64,000 nt of DNA from Hypericum androsaemum (Eukaryota > Streptophyta > Magnoliopsida > Malpighiales > Hypericaceae), in the NCBI GenBank assembly GCA_963995505.1, contig OZ023199.1, positions 2,294,001 to 2,358,000 of the forward strand. The letters are read 5' to 3'. Shown piece by piece: positions 12,121-24,295 of this stretch; within the stretch, counting starts at the first letter, position 1, and each line of letters starts with the position of its first letter. The position numbers and the translations under genes are program-made. Under the pieces are notes generated by a model. That model was not told the origin of the DNA. It worked only from the letters and a program-made list of their open reading frames with translations, and did no database searches.

Positions 12121-13873
12121 TGACAACTTAGGTCCCACTTCTACTGCAGACCGACAACTTGTTGTTTACACCCGCCAATCGAGACCCATATTGCTCGCTA
12201 CAGCTCCACCACCGGTGCTGCCCCAACCCAGTCCACCGCCATCTCAGCCGGTGGTTCAGCAGACCCACTACATGCAAACGCGGTCCCAAACCGCTACTAC
12301 TGCCCGAGCTCTCACGGCTATCACCCCCGCTCCCAAGACACCCACTTGCTTCACAAAAGCTGTTCGGGATCCCAATTGGCGTGCCGCTATGCAAGATGAA
12401 TTTAACGCGCTGCTGAAAAATGAAACCTGGGTATTGGTTCCTCGCACCATGGCCACCAACATCCTAGGGAACAAGTGGGTGTTCCACATTAAGCATCATT
12501 CAGATGGTTCTATTGCTCGCTACAAAGCGAGACTTGTTGCTAAAGGCTTTCAACAAAGGCCTGGAGTGGACTTTCAGGAGACGTTCAGTCCCGTAGTTAA
12601 ACCTGCCACCGTCTGACTTCTATTGGCAATATCATTATCGAGAGGATGGCCGGTGCGTCAACTAGATATATCGAATGCCTTCTTGCACAGCCAGCTTTAT
12701 GAGGATGTCTACATGGTTCAGCCTTCGGGGTTTGTTCATCCCCAATACCCAGATTACGTATGTAAGTTACATAAATCTCTGTATGGTCTAAAGCAGGCGC
12801 CACGAGCATGGTTTCACTGTTTCCGGGCTGCGCTCTACGCATTCGGCTTTTCAGGTTCCAAGACTGATCATTCACTATTCTACTTGTGTCGGGATCCTAT
12901 TTATCTCTTTGTGCTTGTCAACGTCAATGATATACTTGTGACAGGCAATAGTTCTATAATGATCAAAAAACTGCTGCAATTCTTGCCAAACAAGTTCGCA
13001 GTGAAGGATTTGGGCTTGCTGTCATACTTTCTGGGAATACAAACCTACAAGACATCAAAAGGTCTATTCCTTTCTCAAGCAAAGTATGTCGCCGAGATAT
13101 TACAAAAAGCAAAAATGGCAAATTCTAATGCCCTGGCAACACCGGCAGCAACAAATCAGCCTTCCTCCAGCCGTGACTCTGAGTGTGATCCTGTTCTTTA
13201 TAGACAAATTGTCAGGAGTCTTCAGTATCTTGGTATAACCAGGCCTGAGATTGCATTTGCTGTTGGACGAGCCTCTCATTACATGCACGATCCCTCGCCG
13301 GCAAATTGGAGCAATGTGAAGCGCATTTTGCGCTACCTCCAAGGCACACACAATTATGGTCTCTTCATGCAGCCTTCTCGCTGCCACATCTTATCAGGCT
13401 ATAGCGACGCGGATTGGGCAAGCTGTCCTAAAGACCGCCGCTCAACAACGGGGTATGGTGTCTATCTAGGTCCGAACCTCATTTCCTGGTCCTTTCGGAA
13501 GCAACGTTCGGTCTCACGGTCCTCCACTGAAGCTGAGTACAGGGCTTTGGCAATAGTAGCATCTGAAGTGATATGGCTGCAGTCACTTCTCCGAGAGATC
13601 TAACTTCCTTGTTCCACGTTTCCAGTGCTCTGGTGCGATAACCTTGGGGCTACTTATCTATCAGCCAACCCCGTGTTTCATGCACGCTCGAAACATATGG
13701 AGATGGATTTCCATTTTGTTCGGGAGCTTGTAGCAGCAGGCAACCTCCATGTTCAGTACATCTCTGGCCACGATCAAATAGCGGATATACTCACCAAGCC
13801 TCTGCCACGTCCTCGCTTTGAAGAACTGCGCTCCAAGCTCACGGTCATCGACCATTTGCTTGCGGGGGAGTAA
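12121..13873 (+). pseudogene. Copia RT-RNase H fragment, array copy 3
   Basis: As copy 2, with stops at 12614-12616 and 13601-13603. The RT motif has a further change to NVND. I find only this one amino-acid difference from copy 2 in the RT-RNase H segment, so copies 2 and 3 are the most recent duplicates. Confidence 0.9.
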
Positions 13874-14128
13874 TGAGATATGATATGATTCTCTTGCCTT
13901 CTTTGTCAACCCGGCTTCTGCTATAAGATATGATCATCCATAACAGCTCCGGATCTTATGCCTCCCTGATTTGGTGTAACAACAGCAATCACTCCTCCAC
14001 AAATTATGCTCATCATTAGCTGTAGAATATTTCCTATATAGCAATTACCATAACAGATGAGATTTCTCTCTGTATAAATTGTAACCAAATAGCTTGAATG
14101 TAAATCAATCAATAAAGAAATCATTTCA
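13874..14128 (+). mobile_element. Copia 3' LTR, array copy 3
   Basis: Third copy of the 255-bp LTR. After it comes the host-derived block alone (14129-14998); unique sequence starts at 14999. Confidence 0.75.
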
Positions 14129-15194
14129 GGTACTACCGTTATTTGTCTATGTATTTTTTTTTCTCGTATTGTAATCCGTTTATATTGATATAGACTTTGC
14201 GTACCCTTCTCAAAAAAAAATGATGCTGGTGGTGGGACTTTGTTGTGTGCAACTAAAGCTAAGCGTCGCTTTCTCGCAAGTCCAAAAATGCCACGGAAGG
14301 CACAAGTGATCGTCCTTTATGCAGCAGAATCGATTCGCCTTCAAGTGATCGTCCTTTTATGTTCGCAATTATAAGAGTACCAATTAACAAGGAAGATTCA
14401 ACTACGGGAATGATCAGCTCAAGCTGGGAGACGAGCTCCTTTGCCAACGTTCTGGATGAAGAGAACCCTTTGCTAGTTATGGAAAATATCTGGCAGGATT
14501 CTACGGTCTGCAATTTGTGAATGAAAACGATACGAATACATTCGTTAGGCTGTTCGAACCTGATAATTATCGCACCTGGGAGCTGATTCCCAGCAACATT
14601 TACCAAATATCCCACAGACTACAAATTCAAGCCACACCATCTCACCTGATAGTGAGTAGCTTGGTCAGGATGCAGAATCAAACACTTAAAAGCATCAGCA
14701 CTGCAGATTCATTTCTGAAAAATTAATCAGACTTGATCGATCCGATGGTAGACAGATTATTCTAATTCGGCAAGTTATTTAAGCTTGCAGATGACCGAAA
14801 AATCGAAACGAAAGATGCACAAGGTAGAGATTACATGCTTAAAGAAAAATACAGTGGTGTGTGCAAGAAGAGCATATACAAAGAGAAGCTGGGCATTACC
14901 CTCTGAGAAACATCAAAGGTGACTATGATCAATCAGTGAGAGAACGAAGTGATAGATTCTTATAATTGATCTTTCGAAGTAAATGGCCAAGGGCAGAGCG
15001 TGTAACCCCCATTTATGAGTTTAGAGTAGATGGATTACAAACATTGTTCGAATTCGAAATCTCTGATTAAGAATAATTTATTACAAGCTGATCTATCAGT
15101 TCGGTGATACCCTGATTTGTGAATTAAGAAAGAAAAGCTAAAATGCACCAGAGGCAAGAAAGCTAACCAACTTCAGGGAATCCCCTTGTTGCTA

Positions 15195-16792
15195 GGCTTG
15201 GACCATAGAATCTGAGAGACTATAGGCACAACTTCATCTTCGTTCTCCACAAACTCATTGGTCATGTAATAGGAACTTGCATCCCAGCTTGCATCAGTGA
15301 TTCTGGTCGACGAGTTTTCCATGTTCATCGGGAAGAATGACGGAGCAAAGGACAGTTTTGGAGGATTGGAGGGCATTGAGACTTTCCCGGAGCATCTCCA
15401 TGACTTTGTGCATTGAAGGACGATCAATTGGATTCAATTGCACACACCAAAGCCCCACCATCATCATTTTCTTCTTATCTCTTTCTCTTCCTCAGTGGTT
15501 TTCCCTAGCCAAATATCATTTCCTTGGCTGAATTGGCCATGCACCCATGATGGCAAGAAAATTTGGCTAGAATTATCAGCCGGCAAAATAGGGTCCCTCT
15601 TCCTTGTTGCCATTTCCATCAACATTCTTCCGAAACTGTACACAACAGCTTTGCAGACCCATCGTAAAATAACAGCACCCCCCGAGCCGTATTCTGGATC
15701 CCCTGCATTGCATGTAAGAAGAAAATGTAAAGAGGGTGCATCATTTGACTGTGTCAGGCTAGGACAAAGAAGAGCATGTCAAGATAGATTCTTACAGTTG
15801 AGCCTCATCATTCCAAGTAGACGACGAGTGGAGTATCCAAAAGTTTAAACAGGATGTCGGATAGGTAACCTGACACTATCAGAAAAGAAAATGAACACCT
15901 ATTACGTATTCAATTGAGCCAATTTCCGAGTTAGTTGGAAAAAACTGACATTTTTCATGTCCTTGTAGATATATGAAGGTGGTGTTGTTAAAGACTTTGA
16001 AAGGAACCCTGCACGGATTCTCACGAGGAAGATTATGGGAGCAAAACCAATCATGCTACGAGACCTTGAACCCGAATGACCAGCTTTCAAGAACATCGTG
16101 AAAAGATACAGTACTTCCTTTGCTTGTATCGGGGGTCAGGGGCATGGACATTCGAAGCATCAGCTCCAAACGGCAAGAATCCCCTATATCCTCTGCATCT
16201 ATAAAATAATAATATTGGGATGTTGCGTACCAGTAGCACAATCTGGTTGAGCTCCCAGCGTGTTTGATATCAGATTCATTACTACTGCAGATAGCACGAT
16301 CCACATAAGTATTCCACAATCTTGTGCCTAGTATGTCAACCAACAATGAACTCGCACAGCTTATGATAGCCAAACATACCGGTGCGCGGTCTCCTATTGA
16401 TCCATAATAAAATTCCACATCAGAAGCCTCAGAAAAAATACTGCATACCAGTCCAATGCATGGGAATGGTTACAGAAGAAGGTGTTGTTGTTGGGAAGTT
16501 GGACTAATGAGGCATCGGACAAGCGGATGGTGTAGCTGTCATAATCGATGGATCTTATGTAATACCTCTCAAACTTGCTGTGGACCAGCATTGGAACATT
16601 GTCGTCGCAGGTGATCTCGAAGCAGTAGTCGCCGCAGGCGACAAGATCTGTGGTTAGCCGGAAAGGGTAGCTGATGTTGCGGATGTTTCCGCAGGAAGAG
16701 GCAATACAGAGATCACCAAGGGAATCAGTACATGTTGGAATTACTTGTAGTAGTAGCGGCAGGAATGGGAAGGTAATTAACAGCTTATCCAT
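15195..16792 (-). pseudogene. LRK10L receptor kinase pseudogene B
   Basis: The ectodomain exon starts at 16792 ([10 protein letters not shown] signal peptide, [16 protein letters not shown] motif) and is closely related to gene E. It is broken by a frameshift near 16440 and by a stop at FKVS where paralogs have Trp. Exon 2 (GSGGAV region near 15690) joins directly to the middle of the kinase C-lobe near 15660. The ATP-binding loop, catalytic loop and DFG are therefore deleted. The C-terminal tail ([13 protein letters not shown]) survives in a shifted frame. No active kinase can be made; a secreted ectodomain fragment is conceivable but unsupported. Confidence 0.85.
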
Positions 16793-16849
16793 AAACGCAG
16801 CTAGCTGGTGCTGAATGGAAGATGACGCATATATCCTTTTATTGACTTG

Positions 16850-17530
16850 TAAGTCTTTGCATATGTGAGTATTGGTAGTTAATCAAAATCAAAATTAGCA
16901 TAACTTTATTATTCTAAAGCAAGTGAAAGACCAAGTCTTTCTTTTTTTATTCTTCGGGCACCCTCTATTTACGAAGCTCTTTCCGAACGATATCTTTTAC
17001 ATAGACAAGGCTTCAAACTAAGGGCAGTGGTTACCACTTGGACAAACTCTTCACGTTCCGTTTGTCTTGCTCCTGTTGACTTTTTTTTTTGGGAGAATGA
17101 GTTACTGTTGACTTGAGAAGAGCGAAAGTGAGAGCCATCAGACTTGACCAGGTGACCAGTCGTCCGCCTTAAGCCAAAACCCCACCAATCTTCTTCTTCT
17201 GCCTCTCTCGCGAGAAGAGAGATGCTGATATGGAGAGGCCCCAGCAGCAATGGAAGCGCATAGAAGAGGCATCTTGGCAAGTGGAATGGATAATCGCAGA
17301 GGAATTGAACAGCAAATCGTTAGAAGACGACCCAAATTAAGGAATCCACCGGGCCCACCAACCAAATTGAACAAGAGATCAAGAAAAAAGACCAACCTCT
17401 GATTGATTCGCCAAGACAGTGGCGCTCGCCGGCAACGGTAGGGACGCCTTGGTGTTTGACATCCTCATCTTCGGAGTGTGAACGGTTCTGGTAGATGATT
17501 AAATTGGGGCTTGTGCTTGAACGGGCCATC
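16850..17530 (-). repeat. Conserved upstream block of the B/E subfamily (copy at B)
   Basis: About 680 bases upstream of B are repeated upstream of E (29540-30240), as a scrap near D (26383-26450) and as a split orphan (51550-51712 plus 55492-55690). A landmark is the TTGACCAGGTGACCAGTCG motif near 17147. It probably holds promoter and leader sequence. Short open frames inside are poorly conserved and I do not call a gene. Confidence 0.7.
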
Positions 17531-17580
17531 GCCGGAGAAAAGAGAGTATCGATTCTTGTTTGTCCGTTTAGTATTTTAAA

Positions 17581-18615
17581 GGGTAAATTATCCGTAGTCT
17601 TAGTATTTGGTCAACTTCTCTCTAGGATTTTTATATTTTCAAAAATGATTTTACTATCTTCCGAATTTGATTTTAGAAACTCTCGGGTCACTTACTGACA
17701 TCATGAACTCTTTTTTTCATATTTAGTCATGAGAATGACTATTACATCTTTTTAGGCGAAACAAAGATCATCTTCTCCGTTGATTCTTTATCTTTTCTGG
17801 CGAACTTTTACGGCCAAAAAATTAAAAAACCTATGGACAGTAGACAAAGCACCTCTCGGTCGTCGTCAAGAACATGGCCACACCTCTCGGCCAGTAGACA
17901 AAAAATCCATAGACATCATCCTTGGTCATCGTGAAGAACATGGCCACACCTCTCGGCAACAAAAAAATTAATAAGATTTGAAAAACTAACCGCGTCATCG
18001 CACTTGATTTCCTCTTCGCAAAAACTAATTAATTCAATCACGGCCTTTGCAAAAATTAACCTCTAACGCAAAAGCTCAAGTAGACAAAATACCACCTGCA
18101 CTTGATTTGGGGATGACTAAATTAGCGGTTAATTTGGGGATCTTGTTGTAGGGTTAGCTTTTAATTTTTTAGTGTTGTTGATTGTGTGCTCACAGATTTA
18201 CAGGGAACAGAGTTGTTGATTGTGTGGACTATGGTGGGTGGGTATGTACAGGGAAGAGAGTTGGTGTAAAAGCTTGGAGGAGGAGATGGGTATGTACATA
18301 AAGTGAAGATGATGGAGGAGGATGGGTTAAGGTAGACTCTGATTTGGTTGTCGTCGGGGTCATTGTTGAGATAATGGCCGGCAGTTTTTGAATTTTTTGG
18401 CTGGAAAAGACAAAGAATCGTCGGAAAAGATGACCGGAAAGTTGTGTTCGCCTAAGAAGATGACTAAAGGAGTATAATAGTTATTTCCATGATCAAAAAT
18501 GAAAAAAAAGAATTGATTACTTTAACAAGTGCCCCGAGAGCTAAATTATTTTTGAAAATGCAGGGAGCCAAGGGAGAGGATAACCAAACACTAAAGATTA
18601 GGAAATAATTTACCT
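17581..18615. mobile_element. Non-autonomous Mutator-like element (1035 bp)
   Basis: Terminal inverted repeats of about 190 bases (left GGGTAAATTATC, right reading AGGTAAATTATT in reverse) are bordered by a perfect 9-bp target-site duplication TATTTTAAA at 17572-17580 and 18616-18624. This is the Mutator hallmark. The interior has two ~40-bp imperfect direct repeats around AAGAACATGGCCACACCTCTC (17868 and 17934). No transposase frame is visible. Confidence 0.85.
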
Positions 18616-18624
18616 TATTTTAAA

Positions 18625-19022
18625 TTGTTCGGGCTGCGAGCAATGTTGGAACAGACTAAGTGAGTTACGGTAAATATGAGATTCGAGAACGAAAAAATTA
18701 TGTTGACGTTATCGGTGGACCCGGTGGCGCAGCAGCAATCTAGAGTTGCATTTTCGCAAATTAGGAAGACGGAAGCATTTTATTATGAACAGTAAAGATT
18801 AAAACAAAATTTTCTTAAATACAAAAGACCAGGGACAATTTATCCAAAAATATTCTTTATAATATAATTTTTTTTCGGGCCAATTATAATAGAAATCTTT
18901 TAGAACAGAGAAAGTGTTGGAATTGTGATCTAGCAGTATTCTAGGGTATTCTTTTTTCACACAATTTTATCACGGCAAAATTTTTAATGAGACTTGTGAC
19001 TGCATCTTCGTATATAGTGAAG

Positions 19023-19061
<39 letters not shown>

Positions 19062-19269
19062 CTCTATTAATAAAAATTCTATTTTTTGCAAAACGAAAAC
19101 CATATTAGTAATAAGTTCAAATATATCTGTCAGTATACTATACGCCGTAGAACAAATAGCCCACTGTAAATCCTGCTAAATATGACGAGGACATGATCAT
19201 TCTATATCCCAACAATACCACCTACAAAATCTTGAACCAGATGAATCCCAGAATTTAGACTGGAATGCT
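18625..19269. other. Intergenic, AT-rich, with TA microsatellite
   Basis: Continues the B upstream homology for a short distance (ATGTTGGAACAGA near 18641). It contains a (TA)n run at about 19026-19055, then from about 19110 the 3' flank shared by kinase copies C, E and F. No gene seen. Confidence 0.6.
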
Positions 19270-19614
19270 TCTGTTGCTAGGCTTGGACCATAGAATCTCC
19301 GGAGACAATTGGTAAAACTTCATCTTCATTCTTTAATTGTTGGCAAGCTAAAAACAACTCAAATCTCACTCTCTAACACACAAACAAGAGCTATTTTGGT
19401 GGTTAAGTGGCTGCTGGTTTTTTTGACAGCAAAACAGGGGAAGGAGGGTGAGTTCTCTGTCAGTTTTTTTTTCTTTTTTTTCTTCTTACATTTCTCAAAA
19501 GATCAACAAGTTTTTGTTACACAATGAAGCTTCTAGAAAGGTTAAATACCAATAAACTACTACCACATGTCACTTAACTTACCAAAATATCTAACACACA
19601 AAAACAGTAGCACA

Positions 19615-22600
19615 TTAGTCAATATTCTCCCCCTTAATGTGCTGCTCTTCAACTCCAAGTGCTGCTCTCAGCTTCTCGAACTTTGCCCTCGATAGTGCCT
19701 TGGTAAATATGTCTGCCCATTGCTCATCGGATGGGCAAAACTTCAACTCCACAACACCTTCTTCAATTGCTTCACGAATGAAGTGATGCTTGACTGAAAT
19801 GTGCTTCGTACGACTATGATAAACAGGGTTCTTCGCCATGGCTATTGCTGATTTGCTATCACAATAGATCACAACCGCTTCATCTTGCTTCTCTCCAACA
19901 TCTTCAAGAATTTTCTTCAACCACACAACTTCTTGAGTTGCAAGACCAGCTGCAATATACTCTGATTCAGCCGTGGACAATGAAACAGATTGTTGCTTCT
20001 TTGAACACCAAGAAAATACTCCCGAACCAAGAGTAAAAGCATAGCCCGAAGTGCTCTTTGAATCATCATCACAACCAGCATAATCACTATCACAAAATCC
20101 AACTAACTTGACTTCACATCCTTTTCCATATCTCAAGCCATAACCCAAAGTGCTTCTAATGTACTTCAACACCCTTCTTGCAGCCCCTTTGTGAATATGA
20201 CTAGGATTGTTAGAAAATCTTGACAACAAACTTGCTGCAAACATGATATCGGGCCTTGTTGACGTCAAATAAAGCAAACTTCCAACCAAGCTCTTGTAAT
20301 CCTTCACATCCACCTTTCTTCCTCCATCTTTTTTCATTAACTTCTCACCAACTACAAGTGGTGTAGGTACAAAATTACAATCACGCACTCCATACTTCTT
20401 CAAAATCTTCTCAGCGTACTTCTTTTGACAAATGAACACACCATCACCATCTTGATATACTTCAATGCCAAGAAAATGATGTAACAACCCCATGTCACTC
20501 ATTTCATACCTCTTCACCATATCATTTTTGAACTCTTCAATCATTCTCTCATCATTTCCAGTGAACACTAAATCATCAACATAAAGAGCAATGATGAGAA
20601 TGTTGGACTCACCTTGTTGCTTCACATACAAATTAGGCTCACTCTTGCTTCTTTGAAATCCTTGCTCGAAGAGATACTTGTCAATTTGGCTATACCAAGC
20701 TCTTGGTGCTTGCTTCAAACCATAGAGTGCTTTCTTCAACCGATATACCATCTCTTCATGATCTTTCACTACAAAACCTTCCGGTTGTTCAACATATACC
20801 TCTTCTTTGAGTTCACCATTTAGAAAGGCTGATTTGACATCTAGTTGATGAAGAAACCAACCTTTATGAGCTGCCAAGGCAATCAATGCTCGAACTGTAT
20901 CCAATCGAGCTACCGGAGCAAAAGTTTCATCAAAATCTATACCCGGTTGTTGTGAATACCCCTTTGCTACCAATCTTGCCTTTTTTCTTTGAATTAATCC
21001 ATCCGGGTTGTGCTTCACTTTGTAAATCCATTTGACTTCAATAACAGCTCTATCCTTCGGCCTTTCAACAAGTTCCCAAGTCTGATTTTTCTCTATAACA
21101 TCAATCTCCTCTTGCATAGCTGTCCTCCAAGCTTCTTCTTTCATTGCTTCTTCAAAGTCTTCGGGTTCCTCAACACAATAGTTACACCTAGCATAAACAT
21201 CACTCAAACTTTTATATTTCCGTGGAACTTTTTCATCACTTTCATCACCATCATAGCTTGATTTCTGATGTAAAGTGGCAGCCGCATCATTCTTATTCTC
21301 CTCCCAATTCCAAGTAGCATTTTCATCAAAAATCACATCCCGACTTATGATCACCTTCTTCGATTTCAGATTGAACAATCTATAGCCTTTTGACATAGAG
21401 CTATAGCAAATAAACAAGCATTCCTCACTCACCTCATCAAGCTTGCGCCTCTTCTCTTTTGGAATTTGAGCATAAGCCATACACCCGAAAACTTTCAAAT
21501 GATTCACCGATGGTTTTCTTCCACTCCAAGCTTCAAATGGAGTCTTATTCCACACGGCCTTCGTTGGACATCTATTCATCAAATACACGGCTGTATTTAC
21601 AGCCTCTGCCCAAAAAATCTTTGGCAACTTCTTCTCGAACAACATTGATTTCGCCATCTCCATGACCGTTTGGTTCTTCCTCTCGGAAACTCCATTTTGT
21701 TGTGGAGTATAGCCAACTGTGAGCTGCCTCTCCACTCCTTCGTCTTCACAAAAATTTTGAAATTCTCTTGATGTGTACTCTTTCCCCCTGTCACTTCTCA
21801 ATACCTTAATGTTACACCCACTTTGATTTTCAACAAGATTTTTAAACTTCTTAAAAACTGAAAACACTTCAGATTTTTGCCTCAAGAAATAAACCCACGT
21901 CATCCTTGTATAATCATCAATAAACAAGATGAAGTACCTATTTCCAGAATGAGTAGCAATGGACATAGGCCCGCAAACATCGGTATGCACCAACTCCAAC
22001 TTCTTCTTAGCTCTCCATGCAACTCCTTTTGGAAAAGACTTTCTATGATGCTTTCCAAGTATACATCCTTCACACACTTCATTCTTGTCAAGAATAGAAG
22101 GAAGTCCTTGCACCATCTTCTTTTGTTGAAGCAATTTGAGACCACCGAAATTTAAGTGACCAAGTCTTTTATGCCAAAGCCAAGAATCATCACCATCGTT
22201 CACCTTCATTGCAACATTCTTGGCATACTTGAACTCAAGTGGAAAACATCTATTCACCATTTCCACTTTGGCCAATACTTCATTCTTCTCCTTCTTATCG
22301 AAAATAGTGCAAGAACCACCCTCAAAATGCAATGCATATCCATGTTCTATAAGCTGTCCAACACTTAACAGATTTTGATCAACATCAGGAACATACAAAA
22401 CTTCATGAATCTTCTCCATTCCTCTCTTTGTTTGAACTCCAAGTGACCCGATTCCTTCTACTTGCATAAACGTACCATTTACAACCTTAACCTTTGATTG
22501 AAATGAAGAATCCAAGTCAAGGAAGATACTTTTATTCGCTGTCATATGGCTACTACAACCACTATCAACAAGCCACCTCCCACTTTTCTCCATTACGCTT

Positions 22601-23622
22601 TGACAAGCATAAAACAAATTTCCTTCATTTTGTTTCTCCTCAACCTTACTAGCTTGTTGATCAACCTTCACTCTACAATCTTTCTTCATATGACCAAGTT
22701 TCCCACAATTATGACATCTTGGTCTATTCTCATTATACCAACAATCTTTAGCAAGATGACCAACCTTGTCACACACATGACATCTTCTTGTTGATCGTTC
22801 TTCACTTTGCTTGTTGTCATAACCAAATCTTCCTCTACCTCTCCCCCTTGAACCTTGCCATCTTCCTCTTCCTCTTCCATGCCTACCACCTCTGAAAGAT
22901 TCTTCCCTCTTTGGTGCATTACTTGTCGAACCTTGCTCGTGACTTTTGGAGTCAAGAACAAGCTTAGATTTCAAGGCATTCTCAACAAAATTTTCTGAGT
23001 GTCTTGTCATTCTTTGCTCATAAGACTTCAAAGAACCAATCAATTCTTGCACTCCCAAAGTTGCCATATCCTTAGTTTCTTCAACCACGGCAACAATAGG
23101 ATCAAACTTTTCAGGAACACTAATCAAAATCTTCTCTACAATTCTCTTATCGGTGAACTCTTCACCATAAGTCTTCATTTCATTCACTACATCAACAAAT
23201 CTAGTGAAAAACTCATCAATCTTCTCATTTTCTTTCATTTTCAGATTCTCAAACTCTCTTCTTAAAGATTGAAGTTTGACAGCTCTTACCTTCTCATCTC
23301 CTTGGTACTCCTTTTGCAAGGTCTCCCAAGCTTCCTTTGCTTTTGTGGCTCTCATAATCCGGGGAAAGATCACATCAGAAACACCCCTCTGAATCATCCC
23401 AAGCACAGCTGCATCAAAGGTCTTCTTCTCTTTTAGCTCTCTCACTTGAGCTACAGTCAAATCAGCATCTTCGGCTGGCTCTTCATACCCCTTTTCAACC
23501 ATTTCTAGCACTTGAAGTGATTCAAACAAGGTCTTCATCTTCACACTCCAGAAATCATACTTTTCTCCTTGAAAAAGAGGAACTTGAACTGAACTCAAAC
23601 TTATAATTTTGTTGCTTGCCAT
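19615..23622 (-). CDS. Copia Gag-Pol polyprotein (1335 aa, intact frame)
   Basis: Encodes in order: Gag (UBN2-like, residues ~10-230); an Arg/Gly-rich linker; two CCHC zinc knuckles ([14 protein letters not shown] and [14 protein letters not shown]); aspartic protease with DSGCSSHMT; the GAG-pre-integrase WHKRLGHL; integrase core with DVCGPM and a D-D-E arrangement; RT with [11 protein letters not shown] and YVDD; and RNase H with STAESEY. The length is normal for a complete Copia polyprotein and no stop or frameshift is present. The stop lies just inside the 3' LTR. Together with near-identical LTRs this suggests a young, possibly competent element. Confidence 0.95.
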   Translation of the reverse strand: MASNKIISLSSVQVPLFQGEKYDFWSVKMKTLFESLQVLEMVEKGYEEPAEDADLTVAQVRELKEKKTFDAAVLGMIQRGVSDVIFPRIMRATKAKEAWETLQKEYQGDEKVRAVKLQSLRREFENLKMKENEKIDEFFTRFVDVVNEMKTYGEEFTDKRIVEKILISVPEKFDPIVAVVEETKDMATLGVQELIGSLKSYEQRMTRHSENFVENALKSKLVLDSKSHEQGSTSNAPKREESFRGGRHGRGRGRWQGSRGRGRGRFGYDNKQSEERSTRRCHVCDKVGHLAKDCWYNENRPRCHNCGKLGHMKKDCRVKVDQQASKVEEKQNEGNLFYACQSVMEKSGRWLVDSGCSSHMTANKSIFLDLDSSFQSKVKVVNGTFMQVEGIGSLGVQTKRGMEKIHEVLYVPDVDQNLLSVGQLIEHGYALHFEGGSCTIFDKKEKNEVLAKVEMVNRCFPLEFKYAKNVAMKVNDGDDSWLWHKRLGHLNFGGLKLLQQKKMVQGLPSILDKNEVCEGCILGKHHRKSFPKGVAWRAKKKLELVHTDVCGPMSIATHSGNRYFILFIDDYTRMTWVYFLRQKSEVFSVFKKFKNLVENQSGCNIKVLRSDRGKEYTSREFQNFCEDEGVERQLTVGYTPQQNGVSERKNQTVMEMAKSMLFEKKLPKIFWAEAVNTAVYLMNRCPTKAVWNKTPFEAWSGRKPSVNHLKVFGCMAYAQIPKEKRRKLDEVSEECLFICYSSMSKGYRLFNLKSKKVIISRDVIFDENATWNWEENKNDAAATLHQKSSYDGDESDEKVPRKYKSLSDVYARCNYCVEEPEDFEEAMKEEAWRTAMQEEIDVIEKNQTWELVERPKDRAVIEVKWIYKVKHNPDGLIQRKKARLVAKGYSQQPGIDFDETFAPVARLDTVRALIALAAHKGWFLHQLDVKSAFLNGELKEEVYVEQPEGFVVKDHEEMVYRLKKALYGLKQAPRAWYSQIDKYLFEQGFQRSKSEPNLYVKQQGESNILIIALYVDDLVFTGNDERMIEEFKNDMVKRYEMSDMGLLHHFLGIEVYQDGDGVFICQKKYAEKILKKYGVRDCNFVPTPLVVGEKLMKKDGGRKVDVKDYKSLVGSLLYLTSTRPDIMFAASLLSRFSNNPSHIHKGAARRVLKYIRSTLGYGLRYGKGCEVKLVGFCDSDYAGCDDDSKSTSGYAFTLGSGVFSWCSKKQQSVSLSTAESEYIAAGLATQEVVWLKKILEDVGEKQDEAVVIYCDSKSAIAMAKNPVYHSRTKHISVKHHFIREAIEEGVVELKFCPSDEQWADIFTKALSRAKFEKLRAALGVEEQHIKGENID
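19625..19635 (-). promoter_or_regulatory. Polypurine tract of the Copia element
   Basis: The minus strand reads AAGGGGGAGAA directly before the 3' LTR, the expected place for plus-strand priming. Confidence 0.8.
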
Positions 23623-23686
23623 GGTGGGTCTTCAAACCACTCTTCTCTTCACTTTCTAACTCACTTTGATGCACTAAAAACGTGGT

Positions 23687-23698
23687 GCTCTGATACCA
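23687..23698 (-). promoter_or_regulatory. Primer binding site, initiator tRNA-Met type
   Basis: The minus strand reads TGGTATCAGAGC, the classic plant retrotransposon site complementary to the 3' end of initiator tRNA-Met, a few bases inside the 5' LTR (23702-23988). Confidence 0.9.
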
Positions 23699-24295
23699 GA
23701 ATGTTGGCAAGCTAAAAACAACTCAAATCTCACTCTCTAACACACAAACAAGAGCTATTTTGGTGGTTAAGTGGCTGCTGGTTTTTTTGACAGCAAAACA
23801 GGGGAAGGAGGGTGAGTTCTCTGTCAGTTTTTTTTTCTTTTTTTTCTTCTTACATTTCTCAAAAGATCAACAAGTTTTTGTTACACAATGAAGCTTCTAG
23901 AAAGGTTAAATACCAATAAACTACCACCACATGTCACTTAACTTACCAAAATATCTAACACACAAAAACAGTAGCACATTAGTCAACATTAATAACTCAC
24001 CTGTTGTGCAAATTGTACTTGCACTCTTGCTTGTGCTTGTAAATTCGGTTGACGAGTCCTCCGTATTCATCGGTAAGAACGATGGAGCGAAGGACGGTTT
24101 CGGAGGTAATTGGAGAGCATTAAGTCCTCCCTGAAGTATCTCTATAACTTTGTGCATTGAAGGACGATCAACCAGGCTCAATTGCACACACCAAAGCCCC
24201 ACCACCATCATTTTCTTCCTTATCTCTTTCTCTTCCTCGGTGGTGTCCTCTAGCCAAATGTCGTTCTCCTGGCTAAATTGGTCGTGCACCATCAT

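Larger units (their letters stand above)
5496..14998 (+). repeat. Tandem array of a 2878-bp composite unit (3.3 copies)
   Basis: Units: 5496-8372, 8373-11250, 11251-14128 and partial 14129-14998. Each full unit is an ~870-bp host-derived block (LINE tail end, kinase scrap, possible NB-ARC scrap) followed by ~1750 bp of Copia RT-RNase H and a 255-bp LTR. The partial fourth copy holds only the host block. Every later unit starts exactly after the LTR's terminal CA. Units 2 and 3 look almost identical by eye; unit 1 differs at more sites. This implies repeated unequal exchange or replication slippage, or an assembly effect. Confidence 0.93.
19338..23988 (-). mobile_element. Full-length Copia LTR retrotransposon
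   Basis: LTRs 19338-19624 and 23702-23988 are each 287 bp and differ at only two sites that I can see. They are bordered by a perfect 5-bp target-site duplication TTAAT (19333-19337 and 23989-23993). The element is transcribed on the minus strand. The primer site is at 23687-23698 and the polypurine tract at 19625-19635. One uninterrupted polyprotein lies between. The terminal dinucleotide of the downstream LTR is mutated (TG to TA). It inserted into kinase relic C. Confidence 0.95.
19270..24295 (-). pseudogene. LRK10L kinase relic C, split by a Copia element
   Basis: The kinase tail reads in from 24295 ([55 protein letters not shown]) to 23989. It is interrupted by the Copia element 19338-23988 and resumes at 19337 as [18 protein letters not shown] with its stop near 19279. 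Homology ends abruptly near 24293, so the ectodomain, helix and kinase core are missing. The relic is closest to F and E. Confidence 0.8.
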
